Shown here: piece after piece, positions 17,504 through 27,558 of the stretch | Numbering within the stretch: the first letter of the stretch is position 1 | Layout: each line of letters starts with the position of its first letter | From: Candidatus Methylomirabilis sp. | Lineage (GTDB): Bacteria > Methylomirabilota > Methylomirabilia > Methylomirabilales > Methylomirabilaceae | DNA length: 64,000 nt | Reading direction: 5' to 3' | Assembly (NCBI RefSeq): GCF_028716865.1 | Contig: NZ_JAQUOY010000001.1 | Coordinates: 159,778-223,777, forward strand | Notes under the pieces: generated by a model | The model's database searches: none | The model's input: only the letters and a program-made list of their open reading frames with translations | Told to the model about the DNA's origin: nothing | Position numbers and translations under genes: made by a program

Positions 17504-20206
17504 TCACTTGTTGAGTTTTTCGATGGCGACGGCGCAGACTTTGTACTCCGGGATCTTGGCGGCAGGATCGTAGACCGAGTTAGTCAGGATATTGGCTCCC
17601 GACTCGGCAAGCTTCACAAAGGGGATGAAGACCTCGCCTGCTCGCACGGCCTCGGTGATCTGGGCGTAGGCGGTCAGCTCGCCGCGACGGGAGGTGAGTC
17701 GAACGAGCGTTCCCTGATCGAGGCCAAGTCGCCGGGCATCGTCCGGGTTGATGGCGACCTCGAGTCGTGGCGCTAGTTCGAGGAGCCCCTGGACCCGCCG
17801 GGTAAGCGTCCCGCCGTGCCAGTGGTAGAGGGTGCGACCGGTGTTCAAGAGGAACGGGTAATCGCGGTCTGGTAGTTCGGCAGCCTCAGCCGTTTGCACC
17901 GCGGGGACAAATTTCGCCTTTCCGATGGGGAACGACTCATCATACAGGAAGCGGGTGCCAGGATGGTCCGATGTTGAGCAGGGCCACTGAATTCCCCCTT
18001 CCCGGTCCAGTCGGTCGTGTGAGATCCCACCAAGAAACGGGACCAGCCTCGCCATCTCGTCGAAGACCTCAGCCGGGTTGGAGTACCCGAATCCCGAATC
18101 TGGTACACCGAGTCTCCGAGCTACACGTTGCGCTAACTCGCCGGTAATCCACCAGTCCGGCCTGGCCTCTCCCGGTGGATCGAGCGCCTTTCTTACTCGC
18201 TGGACCCGCCGCTCTGAGTTAGTGAATGTTCCCTCCTTCTCGGCAAAGGTTGCCGTGGGGAGGAAGACATGGGCCAGCTCTGCCGTCTCGTGCAGGAACA
18301 GCTCCTGGACCACAAGGCAGTCGAGGTTGGAGAGCGCCTTCTTCGCGTGATGAAGATCGGGTTCTGTGAGGAGGGGGTTTTCGCCGACCATGTACATCGC
18401 CCGGATCGATCCATCCAGGCATCCGTCCACCATTTCAGTGAGGGCCATTCCTGTGCTGTTGGGAAGTCGAACGCCCCAGACCGAGTGGAACTTTTCCAAC
18501 GTCTCAGGAGTATAGGTCTGGTAACCAGGGAGGTGAGTAGGGAGGCAGCCGGCATCACAGCACCCCTGTACATTATTCTGGCCTCGAAGCGGCGAGATGC
18601 CTGAACCGGGGAACCCCATCTGTCCGGCGACAAGGGAGAAGTTCAGGAGGGCATGGGCGTTGGCGGTGCCGTTGGTGTGCTGGGTTACCCCCATCCCCCA
18701 GAGTAGGCACGAGCCTGAGAAGGCGGGCTTGGCATACCAGCGGGCAGCCTGAACGATCTGCTCCTGTGGGACGCCGGTTACCTGTTCGGCGAACTGCAGT
18801 GTGTACGGTTCCAGTGACTCGCGCCATGCCTCGAACCCTTCGGTTCGGTTCCGCACGAACTCAAGGTTGGCTAATCCTTCACCCGCGATCACCTTCGCCA
18901 TTGCGTTAAAAAGCGTCACGTCGGTGCCGGGTCGCTGCCGCAGCCAGAGGTCTGCCTGATCGCACAGCTCGATTCGCTTCGGGTTCACGACGATGAGCCT
19001 GGCGCCACGGCTGACGGCCTGCCGAAGGCGGACGGCGATCACCGGATGGTTCGACGACGGATCCGATCCAACGACCATGAGACAGCCGGCCTCCTCGTAA
19101 TCGTCGTAGGAGTTAGATGTGGCCCCAGAGCCCAGTGAGCGCAGCATTGCCACCACCGAGGGCGAATGGCAGAGGCGCGCGCAGTGGTCGATGTCGTTGG
19201 TGCCCATCACCGCCCGGACGAATTTCTGGACGATATAACTCTCTTCATTGGTAGCCTTCGCCGAGGCCAGCGCGCCGAAGCGACCCCGGTTTCGAGCGAT
19301 CCCTTCAGCCGCAGCATCCAGCGCCTTGTCCCACGAGACCTCCTGCCAGCGTCCACCATTCCGAATCATTGGGCGCGTAATCCGGTCGGTGGCATGAACG
19401 AATCCCGTTCCGAACCGGCCCTTCACGCACAGCATGCCGAGACTCGATCGATTCGTGGGTACGTCGTCGGCCATGACGGCGAGGCGCCCATCGGCGCGAA
19501 CACGAAGGGTAATGCCGCAGCCGACGCCGCAGTAGGGACAGGTCGTCTCGACTTCCCGTGCGACGACTGCGGGCCATTCCTTCGGACGGAAGGCCCCCGT
19601 TGGGCAGGTGGCAACGCACTGCCCGCATGAGGTGCAGACGGAGGAGGCGAGGAAGCCGTCGCCGAAGACCCCGACCTTGGTTTGGCTGCTGCGCCCCAAC
19701 AGGGCGATGGCGCCGATCTGCTGTACGTCATCGCAGGCGACAGTACAGCGGCCACAGAGAATGCAGGCATCCCGATCCAGGACGAAGAACGATTTGGTGT
19801 CGTCTACGGGCGTGTGTCGCGATGGCGTAGGCATATGGTGGCGCTGGAAGAACCCAAGTCTGGAGCAGGCATCGGAGAGATGACCGAACCCCGGTCGATC
19901 GAACGAAGGGATCGCCATACCACACGTGAGGTCAAGCACCCCCCTCCGGATCCGCGTGAGAACGGGATCGTTGGTTGAGACCACCATCCCCTCGCGGGCG
20001 GGGAGATGGCAGGACGCCGGGAAGCCGCGAACTCCTTCGACCTTGACCAGGCAAGTTCGGCAGGCGCCGAGGGGAGGCCGATCCGGATCCTTGCACAACT
20101 GCGAGAGCGGGATGCCGAGTCGGTTCACGGCGTCGAGGACTGTCGCGCCGGGCTGGACGGTTACGCTGGTTCCGTCGATAGTGAGGCTGATGACCGCATC
20201 GCCCAT
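17504..20206 (-). CDS. fdhA: NAD-dependent formate dehydrogenase, molybdopterin (alpha) subunit
   Basis: Oxidises formate to CO2. The 900-residue protein starts with a 2Fe-2S domain (Cys 38, 49, 52, 66), continues with two ferredoxin-type 4Fe-4S motifs (Cys 148/151/154/158 and 191/194/197/201) and then the molybdopterin domain with CPYCGVGC (223-230). The metal-ligand position is Cys346-His347 (CARLCHSPS), so this is a cysteine, not a selenocysteine, enzyme. No signal peptide: it acts in the cytoplasm. Together with the next gene it makes an FdsAB/FdhAB-like enzyme passing electrons to NAD. Confidence 0.93.
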   Translation of the reverse strand: MGDAVISLTIDGTSVTVQPGATVLDAVNRLGIPLSQLCKDPDRPPLGACRTCLVKVEGVRGFPASCHLPAREGMVVSTNDPVLTRIRRGVLDLTCGMAIPSFDRPGFGHLSDACSRLGFFQRHHMPTPSRHTPVDDTKSFFVLDRDACILCGRCTVACDDVQQIGAIALLGRSSQTKVGVFGDGFLASSVCTSCGQCVATCPTGAFRPKEWPAVVAREVETTCPYCGVGCGITLRVRADGRLAVMADDVPTNRSSLGMLCVKGRFGTGFVHATDRITRPMIRNGGRWQEVSWDKALDAAAEGIARNRGRFGALASAKATNEESYIVQKFVRAVMGTNDIDHCARLCHSPSVVAMLRSLGSGATSNSYDDYEEAGCLMVVGSDPSSNHPVIAVRLRQAVSRGARLIVVNPKRIELCDQADLWLRQRPGTDVTLFNAMAKVIAGEGLANLEFVRNRTEGFEAWRESLEPYTLQFAEQVTGVPQEQIVQAARWYAKPAFSGSCLLWGMGVTQHTNGTANAHALLNFSLVAGQMGFPGSGISPLRGQNNVQGCCDAGCLPTHLPGYQTYTPETLEKFHSVWGVRLPNSTGMALTEMVDGCLDGSIRAMYMVGENPLLTEPDLHHAKKALSNLDCLVVQELFLHETAELAHVFLPTATFAEKEGTFTNSERRVQRVRKALDPPGEARPDWWITGELAQRVARRLGVPDSGFGYSNPAEVFDEMARLVPFLGGISHDRLDREGGIQWPCSTSDHPGTRFLYDESFPIGKAKFVPAVQTAEAAELPDRDYPFLLNTGRTLYHWHGGTLTRRVQGLLELAPRLEVAINPDDARRLGLDQGTLVRLTSRRGELTAYAQITEAVRAGEVFIPFVKLAESGANILTNSVYDPAAKIPEYKVCAVAIEKLNK

Positions 20207-20208
20207 CT

Positions 20209-22356
20209 TTATCCCTTTCCGGAGATTTTAGGTGGGTTGGAGGCTATGTCTTCTGGAAACTGTTGGAGCGCCGAGAGGAGCGAAAGCGGCGCTGATTGAC
20301 CGAGACCGCACAGCGACGCCAGCCGTATCACCTCAGCCAGTTCCTCAAGCTCCCGCCTGCGACCCGAGTTGGGAGGCTGCTGGAGAAGCGAGAGCAGGCG
20401 GCCTGTTCCCTCCCGGCATGGCGTACATTTGCCACATGACTCCTGCGCATTGAAGGCGAGGAGCGTCCGGGTGACGTCGCCGATTGAGACGCTCTCATCG
20501 AGCGCGACCACACCTCCGCTTCCCGGCGAGAGGTTGCTGCCTGGAATCGGCGGCTCATCGAACCGACTGGAGTGTACGACGACGCCGGAGGGCCCGCCGA
20601 CGAGCGCAGCCTTGAGGACTTGTCCATCCTCAGTTCCACCGCCGATCTTCTCAATCAGGTGACGGAGAGTAACACCCATCGGCACCTCCACGATCCCCGG
20701 TCGGGCGAGGTGGCCGGAGAGACCGAACAGCTTAGTTCCCTTCCCTCCGCCGAGGGCCGCAAACCACGCGGCGCCTCTGCCCACGATAAGCGACACAGCC
20801 GTGAGCGTCTCCACATTATTGATCACCGTTGGCTGTCCCCATAGCCCTGCCTCTACCGGGAATGGAGGCTTGGGGCGAGGCATGGCGCGTTTCCCTTCGA
20901 TCGCTTCCATGAGGGCCGTCTCTTCTCCGAGGATAAAGCCGCCCGATCCGCGTCGAAGCTCAAGATGAAAGGAGAAATCGCTGTCCAGGATTCGCTCGCC
21001 GAGTAGACCGACGGCTTCAGCCGATCGAAGCGCGTGCTCCATTCGGCGCGCCGACAGCTCCGCCTCGCCGTTGATGAAGAGAATACCGCGGCTGGCATCA
21101 GAGGCGAAGGCCGCCAGGAGAATCCCTTCCATGAGCCGATGGGGGTCTCCCTCCATTAGATGGCGGTCCTTGAAGATACCGGGCTCACCCTCCTCACCGT
21201 TGATTACGAGATACTTGGGGGACCCTGTCGCGTTGCGGCAGGCCTCCCATTTGTGCGCGGCTCCAAAGTACGCCCCGCCCCGCCCGGCAAGGCCGGACGC
21301 CTTGACCTCGTTAATGACCGCCAGTGGATCATTCTGCTCCAGGACGCGAGCGAATGTCGCGTAGCTTCCCTGACGCAGGGCGTCGGCCAGGTCGTTGACA
21401 TCCACCATATCGCAGCGCTCAAGGACAGCGCGGTGCTGGCCGCCGAGGAAGGGCTCCTGGTCAAGGCCAGAGATCCCGCGCCAGGATGATTCCTGCCAGG
21501 CCACCGCCTCAATTCCAGTGGGACAGCGGTCAGCCTTCAGCGCGGAGACCAACGAGGGGATATGCTCCAACGTGACCCTCTTGAGGCTGATTCGTGGCCA
21601 GCCAGGTCGGTACAGTTCTACGACGGGAGCGGCATAGCACATGCCATTGCAGCCCCCCTCCACGACGGTCGCGGACAACCCTTGGCGCTTAATCTCCGCT
21701 GTGAGCTGATCCATCAGGCGGTCGGCCCCGACCGACGCGCTACAACTTCCCACGCCGACGACGAGTCGGAGTTCTGATGGAAGATGAGCAAGCGATTGTT
21801 CGACGAGCCGCCCGAGAGCAGCTACAGGAGTATCGCCGATGGGCTTCAACAGAGAAGGGACGGAGGCAAGAGATTTCCGAGGAGATGGAGAATCAAAGAT
21901 GCTGTCAAGTTGGTCGACGGTGAGCCGTCCATAGCAACGACGATCCACCTCGACCAGGGGGGCCATGGAACACCTGAAGAGGCAGTCGACCTCCTCGAGG
22001 GTGACGCTGCGATCCTGCGACGTTTCGCCGGCCCTAAGCCTAAGGCGGTCCTGCAGGGCGTGGAGCAGTGTAAGACCCCCCTGGATGCGACAGCTTACGC
22101 CTGTGCATACCCGAACCAGGCGAGATCCCGGCTTGGCAAGGCGAAACTCCGGGTAGTGGCCGGCAACGCCGTACACCTCGCTCTGGGGAACCCGAAGGTG
22201 CAGGGCCACCGCCGCGAGACTCTCCGGACTTAGCCAGCCCTCGGCCTCTTGCGCCGCTTGCAATGCCGGCAGGAGCCAGGTTCGCTCCCGTGGGAACTGC
22301 GCAATCAGGACGCCAACAGTATGTAGCTCCGGCGAGGCCACTAATACTTCCCTCAC
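20209..22356 (-). CDS. fdhB: Formate dehydrogenase diaphorase (beta) subunit, NuoE-NuoF fusion
   Basis: Transfers electrons from the formate-oxidising subunit to NAD. The 715-residue protein fuses three parts: a NuoE-like domain with 2Fe-2S cysteines 84, 89, 125 and 129; a second thioredoxin-like domain with cysteines 205, 236 and 240; and a NuoF-like domain with GRGGAYFGAAHKW and GEEGEPGIFKDRHLMEGDPHR (FMN/NADH site) and a 4Fe-4S site at Cys 641, 644, 647 and 683. It is transcribed first and ends two bases ahead of fdhA, a tight operon. Separate gamma and delta subunits are not seen. Confidence 0.92.
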   Translation of the reverse strand: MREVLVASPELHTVGVLIAQFPRERTWLLPALQAAQEAEGWLSPESLAAVALHLRVPQSEVYGVAGHYPEFRLAKPGSRLVRVCTGVSCRIQGGLTLLHALQDRLRLRAGETSQDRSVTLEEVDCLFRCSMAPLVEVDRRCYGRLTVDQLDSIFDSPSPRKSLASVPSLLKPIGDTPVAALGRLVEQSLAHLPSELRLVVGVGSCSASVGADRLMDQLTAEIKRQGLSATVVEGGCNGMCYAAPVVELYRPGWPRISLKRVTLEHIPSLVSALKADRCPTGIEAVAWQESSWRGISGLDQEPFLGGQHRAVLERCDMVDVNDLADALRQGSYATFARVLEQNDPLAVINEVKASGLAGRGGAYFGAAHKWEACRNATGSPKYLVINGEEGEPGIFKDRHLMEGDPHRLMEGILLAAFASDASRGILFINGEAELSARRMEHALRSAEAVGLLGERILDSDFSFHLELRRGSGGFILGEETALMEAIEGKRAMPRPKPPFPVEAGLWGQPTVINNVETLTAVSLIVGRGAAWFAALGGGKGTKLFGLSGHLARPGIVEVPMGVTLRHLIEKIGGGTEDGQVLKAALVGGPSGVVVHSSRFDEPPIPGSNLSPGSGGVVALDESVSIGDVTRTLLAFNAQESCGKCTPCREGTGRLLSLLQQPPNSGRRRELEELAEVIRLASLCGLGQSAPLSLLSALQQFPEDIASNPPKISGKG

Positions 22357-22616
22357 AGACTCAGCGTAATGTATCGGGTGACGAGCTTGCAGTACTCGGA
22401 CAGTCGCATGAAGACCGCCTCCATGTCAAGAGTGATGACGATGTATTGTATCGGGTGCAGTGAGGGGGGAGATGAAGTGTGTTGGAAGATATTTATTTGT
22501 TGCAGTGTGGCTCTGAAGGTGCTAGATAAACTGTAAAGGTGTAGGGTTGCGTAGCTCTGTACGTCCTGTTCGGGTGAGGGTGTGACGCCTATCGTCCTAG
22601 GCTAAGGAGGGTGAGA

Positions 22617-22850
22617 GTGGCGGTATCTGCGTTCGTCTTCCTTGAGTGTACGGCCGGCCGGTCCAAAGACGTGGCCAAGCAGGTGTCCAGTATTCCCGGC
22701 GTGAGACTTTCTCATGCCGTGACCGGGCCACACGATGTCATCGCCTTTGTGGAGGGGCCCGATATCAATGCGTTGGGGATCACGATCATCTCAAAGATTC
22801 AGGCGGTGTCCGGGGTACTCCGCACCACTACGAATGTGGTTGTGGAATAG
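22617..22850 (+). CDS. Stand-alone Lrp/AsnC ligand-binding (RAM) domain protein
   Basis: The 77-residue protein is a bare RAM domain: AFVFLECTAGRSKDVAKQVSSIPGV, SHAVTGPHDVIAFVEG and VLRTTTNVVVE, without a DNA-binding helix-turn-helix. These small proteins bind amino acids or related ligands and form ring oligomers; some modify full-length Lrp proteins. GTG at 22617 is preferred because an AAGGAGG site sits 6 bases upstream; the first in-frame GTG abuts that site. Confidence 0.78.
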   Translation: MAVSAFVFLECTAGRSKDVAKQVSSIPGVRLSHAVTGPHDVIAFVEGPDINALGITIISKIQAVSGVLRTTTNVVVE

Positions 22851-23109
22851 CGCTTTTCCTTAGTCGCCCTCGATTTTCTTTCCCCTGGCCGCTCTACACA
22901 GGTGACGGGCGGCCTATGCTAAAAGGCTAAATGATGGCATCGGTGGCTGGACTGTCAGAAAATACTTGACAAGGCTAGTCTTCGCCATCTAAAGTTACGC
23001 GCTGTGATTGCAAAGACAGATCGGGGTAGATCATCTCAATAACAACTGCTAATGACGGCACCGGTGGGTAATGGAGCCCACGGATTCAGTCGATGAAGGG
23101 GGGCGACGC

Positions 23110-23325
23110 ATGCAGAAGCAGGAGAGACGGCCAACGATCATGACGCTGGAGGAGGTGGCTCGCTTCCTCCGACTCAACAAATCAACGATCTACCGGATGG
23201 CGCGGGAAGGGACGCTCCCGGCCTGGAAGCTAGGGAACGTCTGGCGGTTTAAGAAAGAGGCGATCGAGGATTGGATCGTCAACAGCCAGCGAGCCCACGA
23301 GCAAAAGTCTCACCGCAAATCTTAG
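23110..23325 (+). CDS. Excisionase-type helix-turn-helix protein
   Basis: The 71-residue protein is a winged helix of the MerR/excisionase kind: TIMTLEEVARFLRLNKSTIYRMAREGTLPAWKLGNVWRFKKEAIEDWI. Such proteins bind DNA as small regulators or recombination factors. It precedes the ntrB-ntrC pair by some 350 bases but a hairpin separates them, so a shared transcript is unlikely. I favour the ATG at 23110 after an AGGGGGG stretch; a start 13 codons earlier is possible. Confidence 0.77.
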   Translation: MQKQERRPTIMTLEEVARFLRLNKSTIYRMAREGTLPAWKLGNVWRFKKEAIEDWIVNSQRAHEQKSHRKS

Positions 23326-23346
23326 GTTACCGCGCAGGGCGGTAAC
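23326..23346 (+). terminator. Hairpin after the excisionase-type gene
   Basis: A perfect 8-bp stem (gttaccgc/gcggtaac) with a 5-base loop begins immediately after the stop codon. There is no T tract, so it would be a weak or factor-assisted terminator. Confidence 0.4.
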
Positions 23347-23674
23347 GGCCTGCACTTTCCCATTGACATCGCAGTCAGGCAGACTCGGAGGGGTCCCTGC
23401 TGCTTTCAATCCATCGGCGGGGCCGTAGCTTGGCGCCAAGCCCCTCGTCCCCCATCACCACGATCGCCTTGCCTATTCAATGAGTTATGCCTACGACGTC
23501 ACCAAACAGTGCGCGGATGTGCTGAGCCTTCAGTTCGTACAGACCGGTTGAGATGCTGATATCGATGCCGATTCTCTGGTGTCCGTGACGAAGTCTTGGT
23601 AAGGTCAAGAGGTAGTGCCGGTTTGCCGCCACGCAAGAAATCAGCAAGCATGGCTTTACAAGAGAGATTGCGGT
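23347..23674. other. Intergenic region upstream of ntrB
   Basis: About 330 bases without a supported gene. It should hold the ntrBC promoter, but no clear -35/-10 or -24/-12 element was found. Confidence 0.4.
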
Positions 23675-24892
23675 ATGGCAGGGAGAGCTGAAAAGGGAGA
23701 GAAACCCAGTGCGTCGGAACTGAAAGGGCTTAGGCGACGTTGTGAGGAACTCAGCGCCTCCATTGAATCGATGCGGGCCTATTACGAAGATCTGCTGGGT
23801 AGCCTGCAAGACGGCATTATTATCGTCGAGCCGGATGGGCATATCCGCTCAATCAATCAGGCGGCGGAGGAACTGACCGGACTATCGGCCCAGACGCTTC
23901 ACGGCAGACCCTTCGAGCAGATATTGCCGAATGATCGCTCGCTGCCGGAGTTGGTTCGAAAGACCATGGAGAGCGGCCGGCCCCATGCTGATTTCGATGC
24001 CAGACTGACGAGGCAGGATGGCTCGCAGGTGGTCATCAGCGCCGTTGCCTCCCTCATCAGTGATGGCATGGGGCAGGCGCGGGGCACGGTCCTAGCGCTC
24101 CGTGACCAGACAGGGATCAGAGAACTTGAGGAGCGTCTGCAGCGATCGGACCGCCTAGCAGCTCTCGGGACGGTAGCCGCGGGGGTAGCTCACGAGATCC
24201 GGAATCCGTTGGCCGGCCTCAGAGGAGCGGCGCAGTTACTCGAGGGCGATCGTGACTTTCCTCCCGCGCTGAGAGAATACACCTCGGTCATCGTGAAAGA
24301 GGTGGATCGGCTCGGCGCGATCGTCGAACAGCTCCTGTCGTTTGCCACGCCTCGAGGTCCGGTCCTTCGCTCATGCAACCTGCACGAGATCCTCGACAGC
24401 CTCCTCTTTTTGGAGCGGGCGCCGCTAGGCGCTGCCGATATCACTGTTCAGCGTCAGTACGACCCGCAGCTTCCTGAAATCCTCGCTGATCCCTCCGAAA
24501 TCCGACAGCTCTTTCTGAACCTGATCCGTAATGGGATAGAGGCGATGCCGGATGGAGGGGAACTCATCGTTCGAACTCGGTATGAGCGGTCTGCCAAGCG
24601 CTGCGGGGGCCGATCGGTGGCCGTAGCCGAGATTGTGGATCAGGGAAGCGGCTTCGATCCTGAGATCGAGCGCCACCTGTTCACCCCTTTCTTTACCACA
24701 AAAGAGAGAGGGACCGGGTTAGGGCTAGCCATCTGCCTCCGGATTGTAGAGGACCATGGCGGGGCCATGGAGGCGACAAGCTCACCAGGCCGGGGCAGCC
24801 GGTTTCGAGTGTTGCTTCCCCTGGCGAAGCAATCCGAGACCGTTTCATCGCATGATGAATCTCATCGAACTATGCAAGGTGCCAGGCCATGA
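23675..24892 (+). CDS. ntrB: NtrB-type sensor histidine kinase
   Basis: The 405-residue soluble kinase has an N-terminal coiled stretch, a PAS domain (about 35-145, LQDGIIIVEPDGHIRSINQAAEELTG), the phospho-accepting histidine 173 in AAGVAHEIRNPLAGL, and an ATPase domain with NLIRNGIEAM, DQGSGFD and GTGLGLAI boxes. In NtrB the PAS and kinase respond to PII protein and thus nitrogen status. No membrane segment is seen. It overlaps ntrC by four bases. The start at 23675 is a choice; the frame is open further upstream. Confidence 0.88.
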   Translation: MAGRAEKGEKPSASELKGLRRRCEELSASIESMRAYYEDLLGSLQDGIIIVEPDGHIRSINQAAEELTGLSAQTLHGRPFEQILPNDRSLPELVRKTMESGRPHADFDARLTRQDGSQVVISAVASLISDGMGQARGTVLALRDQTGIRELEERLQRSDRLAALGTVAAGVAHEIRNPLAGLRGAAQLLEGDRDFPPALREYTSVIVKEVDRLGAIVEQLLSFATPRGPVLRSCNLHEILDSLLFLERAPLGAADITVQRQYDPQLPEILADPSEIRQLFLNLIRNGIEAMPDGGELIVRTRYERSAKRCGGRSVAVAEIVDQGSGFDPEIERHLFTPFFTTKERGTGLGLAICLRIVEDHGGAMEATSSPGRGSRFRVLLPLAKQSETVSSHDESHRTMQGARP

Positions 24893-26352
24893 TCGGAACA
24901 CGACAGATCCTCGTCGTTGATGATGAAGAAAGCATCCGTTGGACCCTGCGCAAGGCGCTGGAACGCGAAGGGTATCGGGTCGCGTTGGCTGCCGATGGGG
25001 TAGAAGCGCTCAGGCGGGCAGCGGACCCGGATGTCGACCTTGTCCTCATGGACATCAAGATGCCGGGCGCAGATGGGCTGGAGACCCTCAGTCGGATCAA
25101 GGAGGCCCGTCCCGAGCTTCCCGTCATTATTATGACCGCCTTTGCCACACTCCAGGCTGCGGTCCAGGCGATGAAGCGCGGGGCCTACGATTACATTACG
25201 AAGCCGTTTGACTTCGATGAACTCACGATTCTGGTTCAGCGGGTTTTCGAGATCCGTGAGCTCACCGAGCGGGTGGCGCAGATGGAGGCCTCCGGTGGCC
25301 GGCCCTTTGACTTTGGAGGCGTGGTTGGCCTCTGCCCTGCTATGCAACAGATCTTCAAGCTGGTTGGAAAAATGGCCGCCAGCGACCTGACAGTCCTCAT
25401 CAGGGGGGAAAGTGGCACCGGCAAAGAACTCCTGGCTAAAGCGATCCATTATAACAGCCGACGCTCTGCGCGTCCGTTTGTAGCCGTCAACTGCGCAGCC
25501 ATCCCTCGTGAGCTTCTGGAGAGCGAGCTGTTCGGCCATGAGCGGGGCGCTTTTACGGGAGCCAGCGCCCTTCGACATGGCAAGTTCGAGCTGGCTGAGG
25601 GCGGATCAATCTTCCTCGATGAGATCGGGGATATGGCCATCGGCCTTCAGGCCAAAATCCTGCGCGTGCTGCAAGAGCGGCAGTTTGAGCGAGTAGGGGG
25701 CGAGCGGTCGCTCTCTGCTGATGTGAGGGTCATTGCTGCCACCAACCAGAATCTGGAGGTTGCCGTCGAGCAGAAGAGCTTCCGAGAAGACCTGTACTAC
25801 CGCCTGAATGTGGTGGCCATCAACCTCCCACCCCTCCGAGAGCGAACCGAGGACATCCCGCTGCTTGTGAACCACTTCCTCCACCTGTTTGCAGAAGAGC
25901 AGAGGCAGGAGCCAAAGACCGTACCGTCCGAGACGCTTGAGTTGATGCTCGCGTATCGCTGGCCCGGAAATATCCGTGAGCTGGAGAATGCGGTCAAGCG
26001 GGCCTGCGTACTTGCCCCGACCTCTCTCATCCTGCCGGAGCATTTACCTGCCGCTCTCCTGGGCGCAGAGGAGCTCGGCGCTGCCGGTGGCAGATCGTCC
26101 TTTGAGCGGATGCTGTCTCAGGGGATTACGGGCGAACTGTCCCGCCTGAAACAGGAACGGGACGGACAGATCTATTCGCACTTCCTGTCCACGCTCGAGC
26201 GACCCCTCCTGTTGCGCGTCCTGGAGAGAACCGGCGGCAACCAGCTTCGGGCGGCTGAACTGCTTGGGATTAATCGCAATACGCTTCGCAAAAAACTCCG
26301 TGAGCTTGGAATCGCGCCTGTCCGCGGTGACGAAGAACAGACGGAAGGATGA
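24889..26352 (+). CDS. ntrC: NtrC-type sigma-54 response regulator
   Basis: The 487-residue activator has a receiver (phospho-accepting Asp55 in LVLMDIKMPG, Lys105 in TKPFD), an AAA+ domain with GESGTGKE (173-180) and GAFTGA (220-225), the loop that contacts sigma-54, and a Fis-type helix-turn-helix at the end (GGNQLRAAELLGINRNTLRKKLRELGI). It would turn on nitrogen-assimilation genes when phosphorylated by the adjacent kinase. A fitting target in this window is the sigma-54 promoter ahead of the second ammonium transporter. Confidence 0.93.
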   Translation: MIGTRQILVVDDEESIRWTLRKALEREGYRVALAADGVEALRRAADPDVDLVLMDIKMPGADGLETLSRIKEARPELPVIIMTAFATLQAAVQAMKRGAYDYITKPFDFDELTILVQRVFEIRELTERVAQMEASGGRPFDFGGVVGLCPAMQQIFKLVGKMAASDLTVLIRGESGTGKELLAKAIHYNSRRSARPFVAVNCAAIPRELLESELFGHERGAFTGASALRHGKFELAEGGSIFLDEIGDMAIGLQAKILRVLQERQFERVGGERSLSADVRVIAATNQNLEVAVEQKSFREDLYYRLNVVAINLPPLRERTEDIPLLVNHFLHLFAEEQRQEPKTVPSETLELMLAYRWPGNIRELENAVKRACVLAPTSLILPEHLPAALLGAEELGAAGGRSSFERMLSQGITGELSRLKQERDGQIYSHFLSTLERPLLLRVLERTGGNQLRAAELLGINRNTLRKKLRELGIAPVRGDEEQTEG

Positions 26353-26402
26353 GTGCCGAAGCGAGGTGGTGATCGCCTTTCTTGACAAGCGGCCGTTGCG
26401 GC

Positions 26403-27341
26403 TCAGTCGCGCGGGTGGCCTTTGACGCGCTGGGGTTGACCTGTAAATGCCAAGACCGCCTCGGCCGAGGTAAGGAGGAAGGCTTTGAAGGCGATTGCCG
26501 CTCGACTGAGATGCTTATCTTCTCGGTGTACCACAAACCACTGCCGCCGCAGGGGAAGCCCCTGAACATCCAGTACGACCAGGCGCTTGAGTGTCAATTC
26601 CATGCGAAGAACATGGCGGGAGAGCATGGCAATCCCGAGCCCGGCGGCCACAGCCTCCTTCACGGCGCTATTATCCCCCAGTTCTAATCCAACCCGTAGC
26701 TGTACCCCTTGCTGGCGGAAGAATTCATCGGCATTGAGACGGGTCCCGGAGCCTACCTCGCGCGCGATAAAGACCTCCAGGGCCAGGCGATCTACCGGAA
26801 TCCGCTTGGCCGTAGCGAGCGGATGAGATGGGGCGGCGACGACCACAATCTCGTCGGCGAGAAACGGCTCTGCCACATGCGGAACTTCCTCGGGAGGACG
26901 CCCCATGACGACGAGGTCAACCTCATTGTGCAGGAGGCGGTCTCGCGCAAGCGCGCGGTTGGTGACCTCCAGGTTGATACTGATGCCGGGGTATCGCTTC
27001 TGAAACGCCCCGAGCAATGAAGGCAGGACATAGGCGCCGGCAGTACTCACGGCGGCGACGGCAATCCGTCCGCGCTTCAGGCCGTCGAGCTCTTCCATTG
27101 CAAGTCTGGCTTCATCGATCAGTACGCAGATCCTTTCGGCGTAGGCCATAAGCTCCTTACCCGCCTCGGTCAAGACAATGGTCCGACCAACCCGTTCGAA
27201 GAAGGTCGTATCGAGGGCCCGTTCCAACTCCCGGACCTGCGCCGAGACGGCAGGCTGGGTCAGGAGGAGCTCCTCGGCCGCGCGAGAGTAGCTCTGGTGT
27301 CTGGCGACCGCCAGAAAGACGCGAAGCTGATGAAAGGTCAT
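26403..27341 (-). CDS. LysR-family regulator, CbbR-like
   Basis: The 312-residue protein has the N-terminal winged helix MTFHQLRVFLAVARHQSYSRAAEELLLTQPAVSAQVRELE and a two-lobed periplasmic-binding-like effector domain (about 90-300). The start and spacing resemble CbbR, which controls Calvin-cycle genes, but no cbb genes lie in the window, so the assignment is by resemblance only. The ATG at 27341 begins the helix-turn-helix; an earlier start adds 11 residues. It diverges from purC across an AT-rich spacer that may hold its operator. Confidence 0.82.
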   Translation of the reverse strand: MTFHQLRVFLAVARHQSYSRAAEELLLTQPAVSAQVRELERALDTTFFERVGRTIVLTEAGKELMAYAERICVLIDEARLAMEELDGLKRGRIAVAAVSTAGAYVLPSLLGAFQKRYPGISINLEVTNRALARDRLLHNEVDLVVMGRPPEEVPHVAEPFLADEIVVVAAPSHPLATAKRIPVDRLALEVFIAREVGSGTRLNADEFFRQQGVQLRVGLELGDNSAVKEAVAAGLGIAMLSRHVLRMELTLKRLVVLDVQGLPLRRQWFVVHREDKHLSRAAIAFKAFLLTSAEAVLAFTGQPQRVKGHPRD

Positions 27342-27558
27342 AATGATAATCCGTCTCTCTATTTGTGCCTGCAATTATAAACAATTGTCTATAGATATTT
27401 CAAAAATTTCTTATTTGACTTTATACTGATACCGTTGCACACTGGGCAGCACCGGAGCGAATGCCGTAGCGCTGCGATGATTCCGCACCAGAATCTGAAG
27501 GTGCAGCGCATGATTGTATGTATAATTACGGGGCGTAGTAGAAACAACCTCGATTGAC

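Noticed and set aside
17504..20206. Selenocysteine formate dehydrogenase
   Set aside because: The metal-ligand position is an ordinary cysteine codon and the frame has no in-frame TGA.
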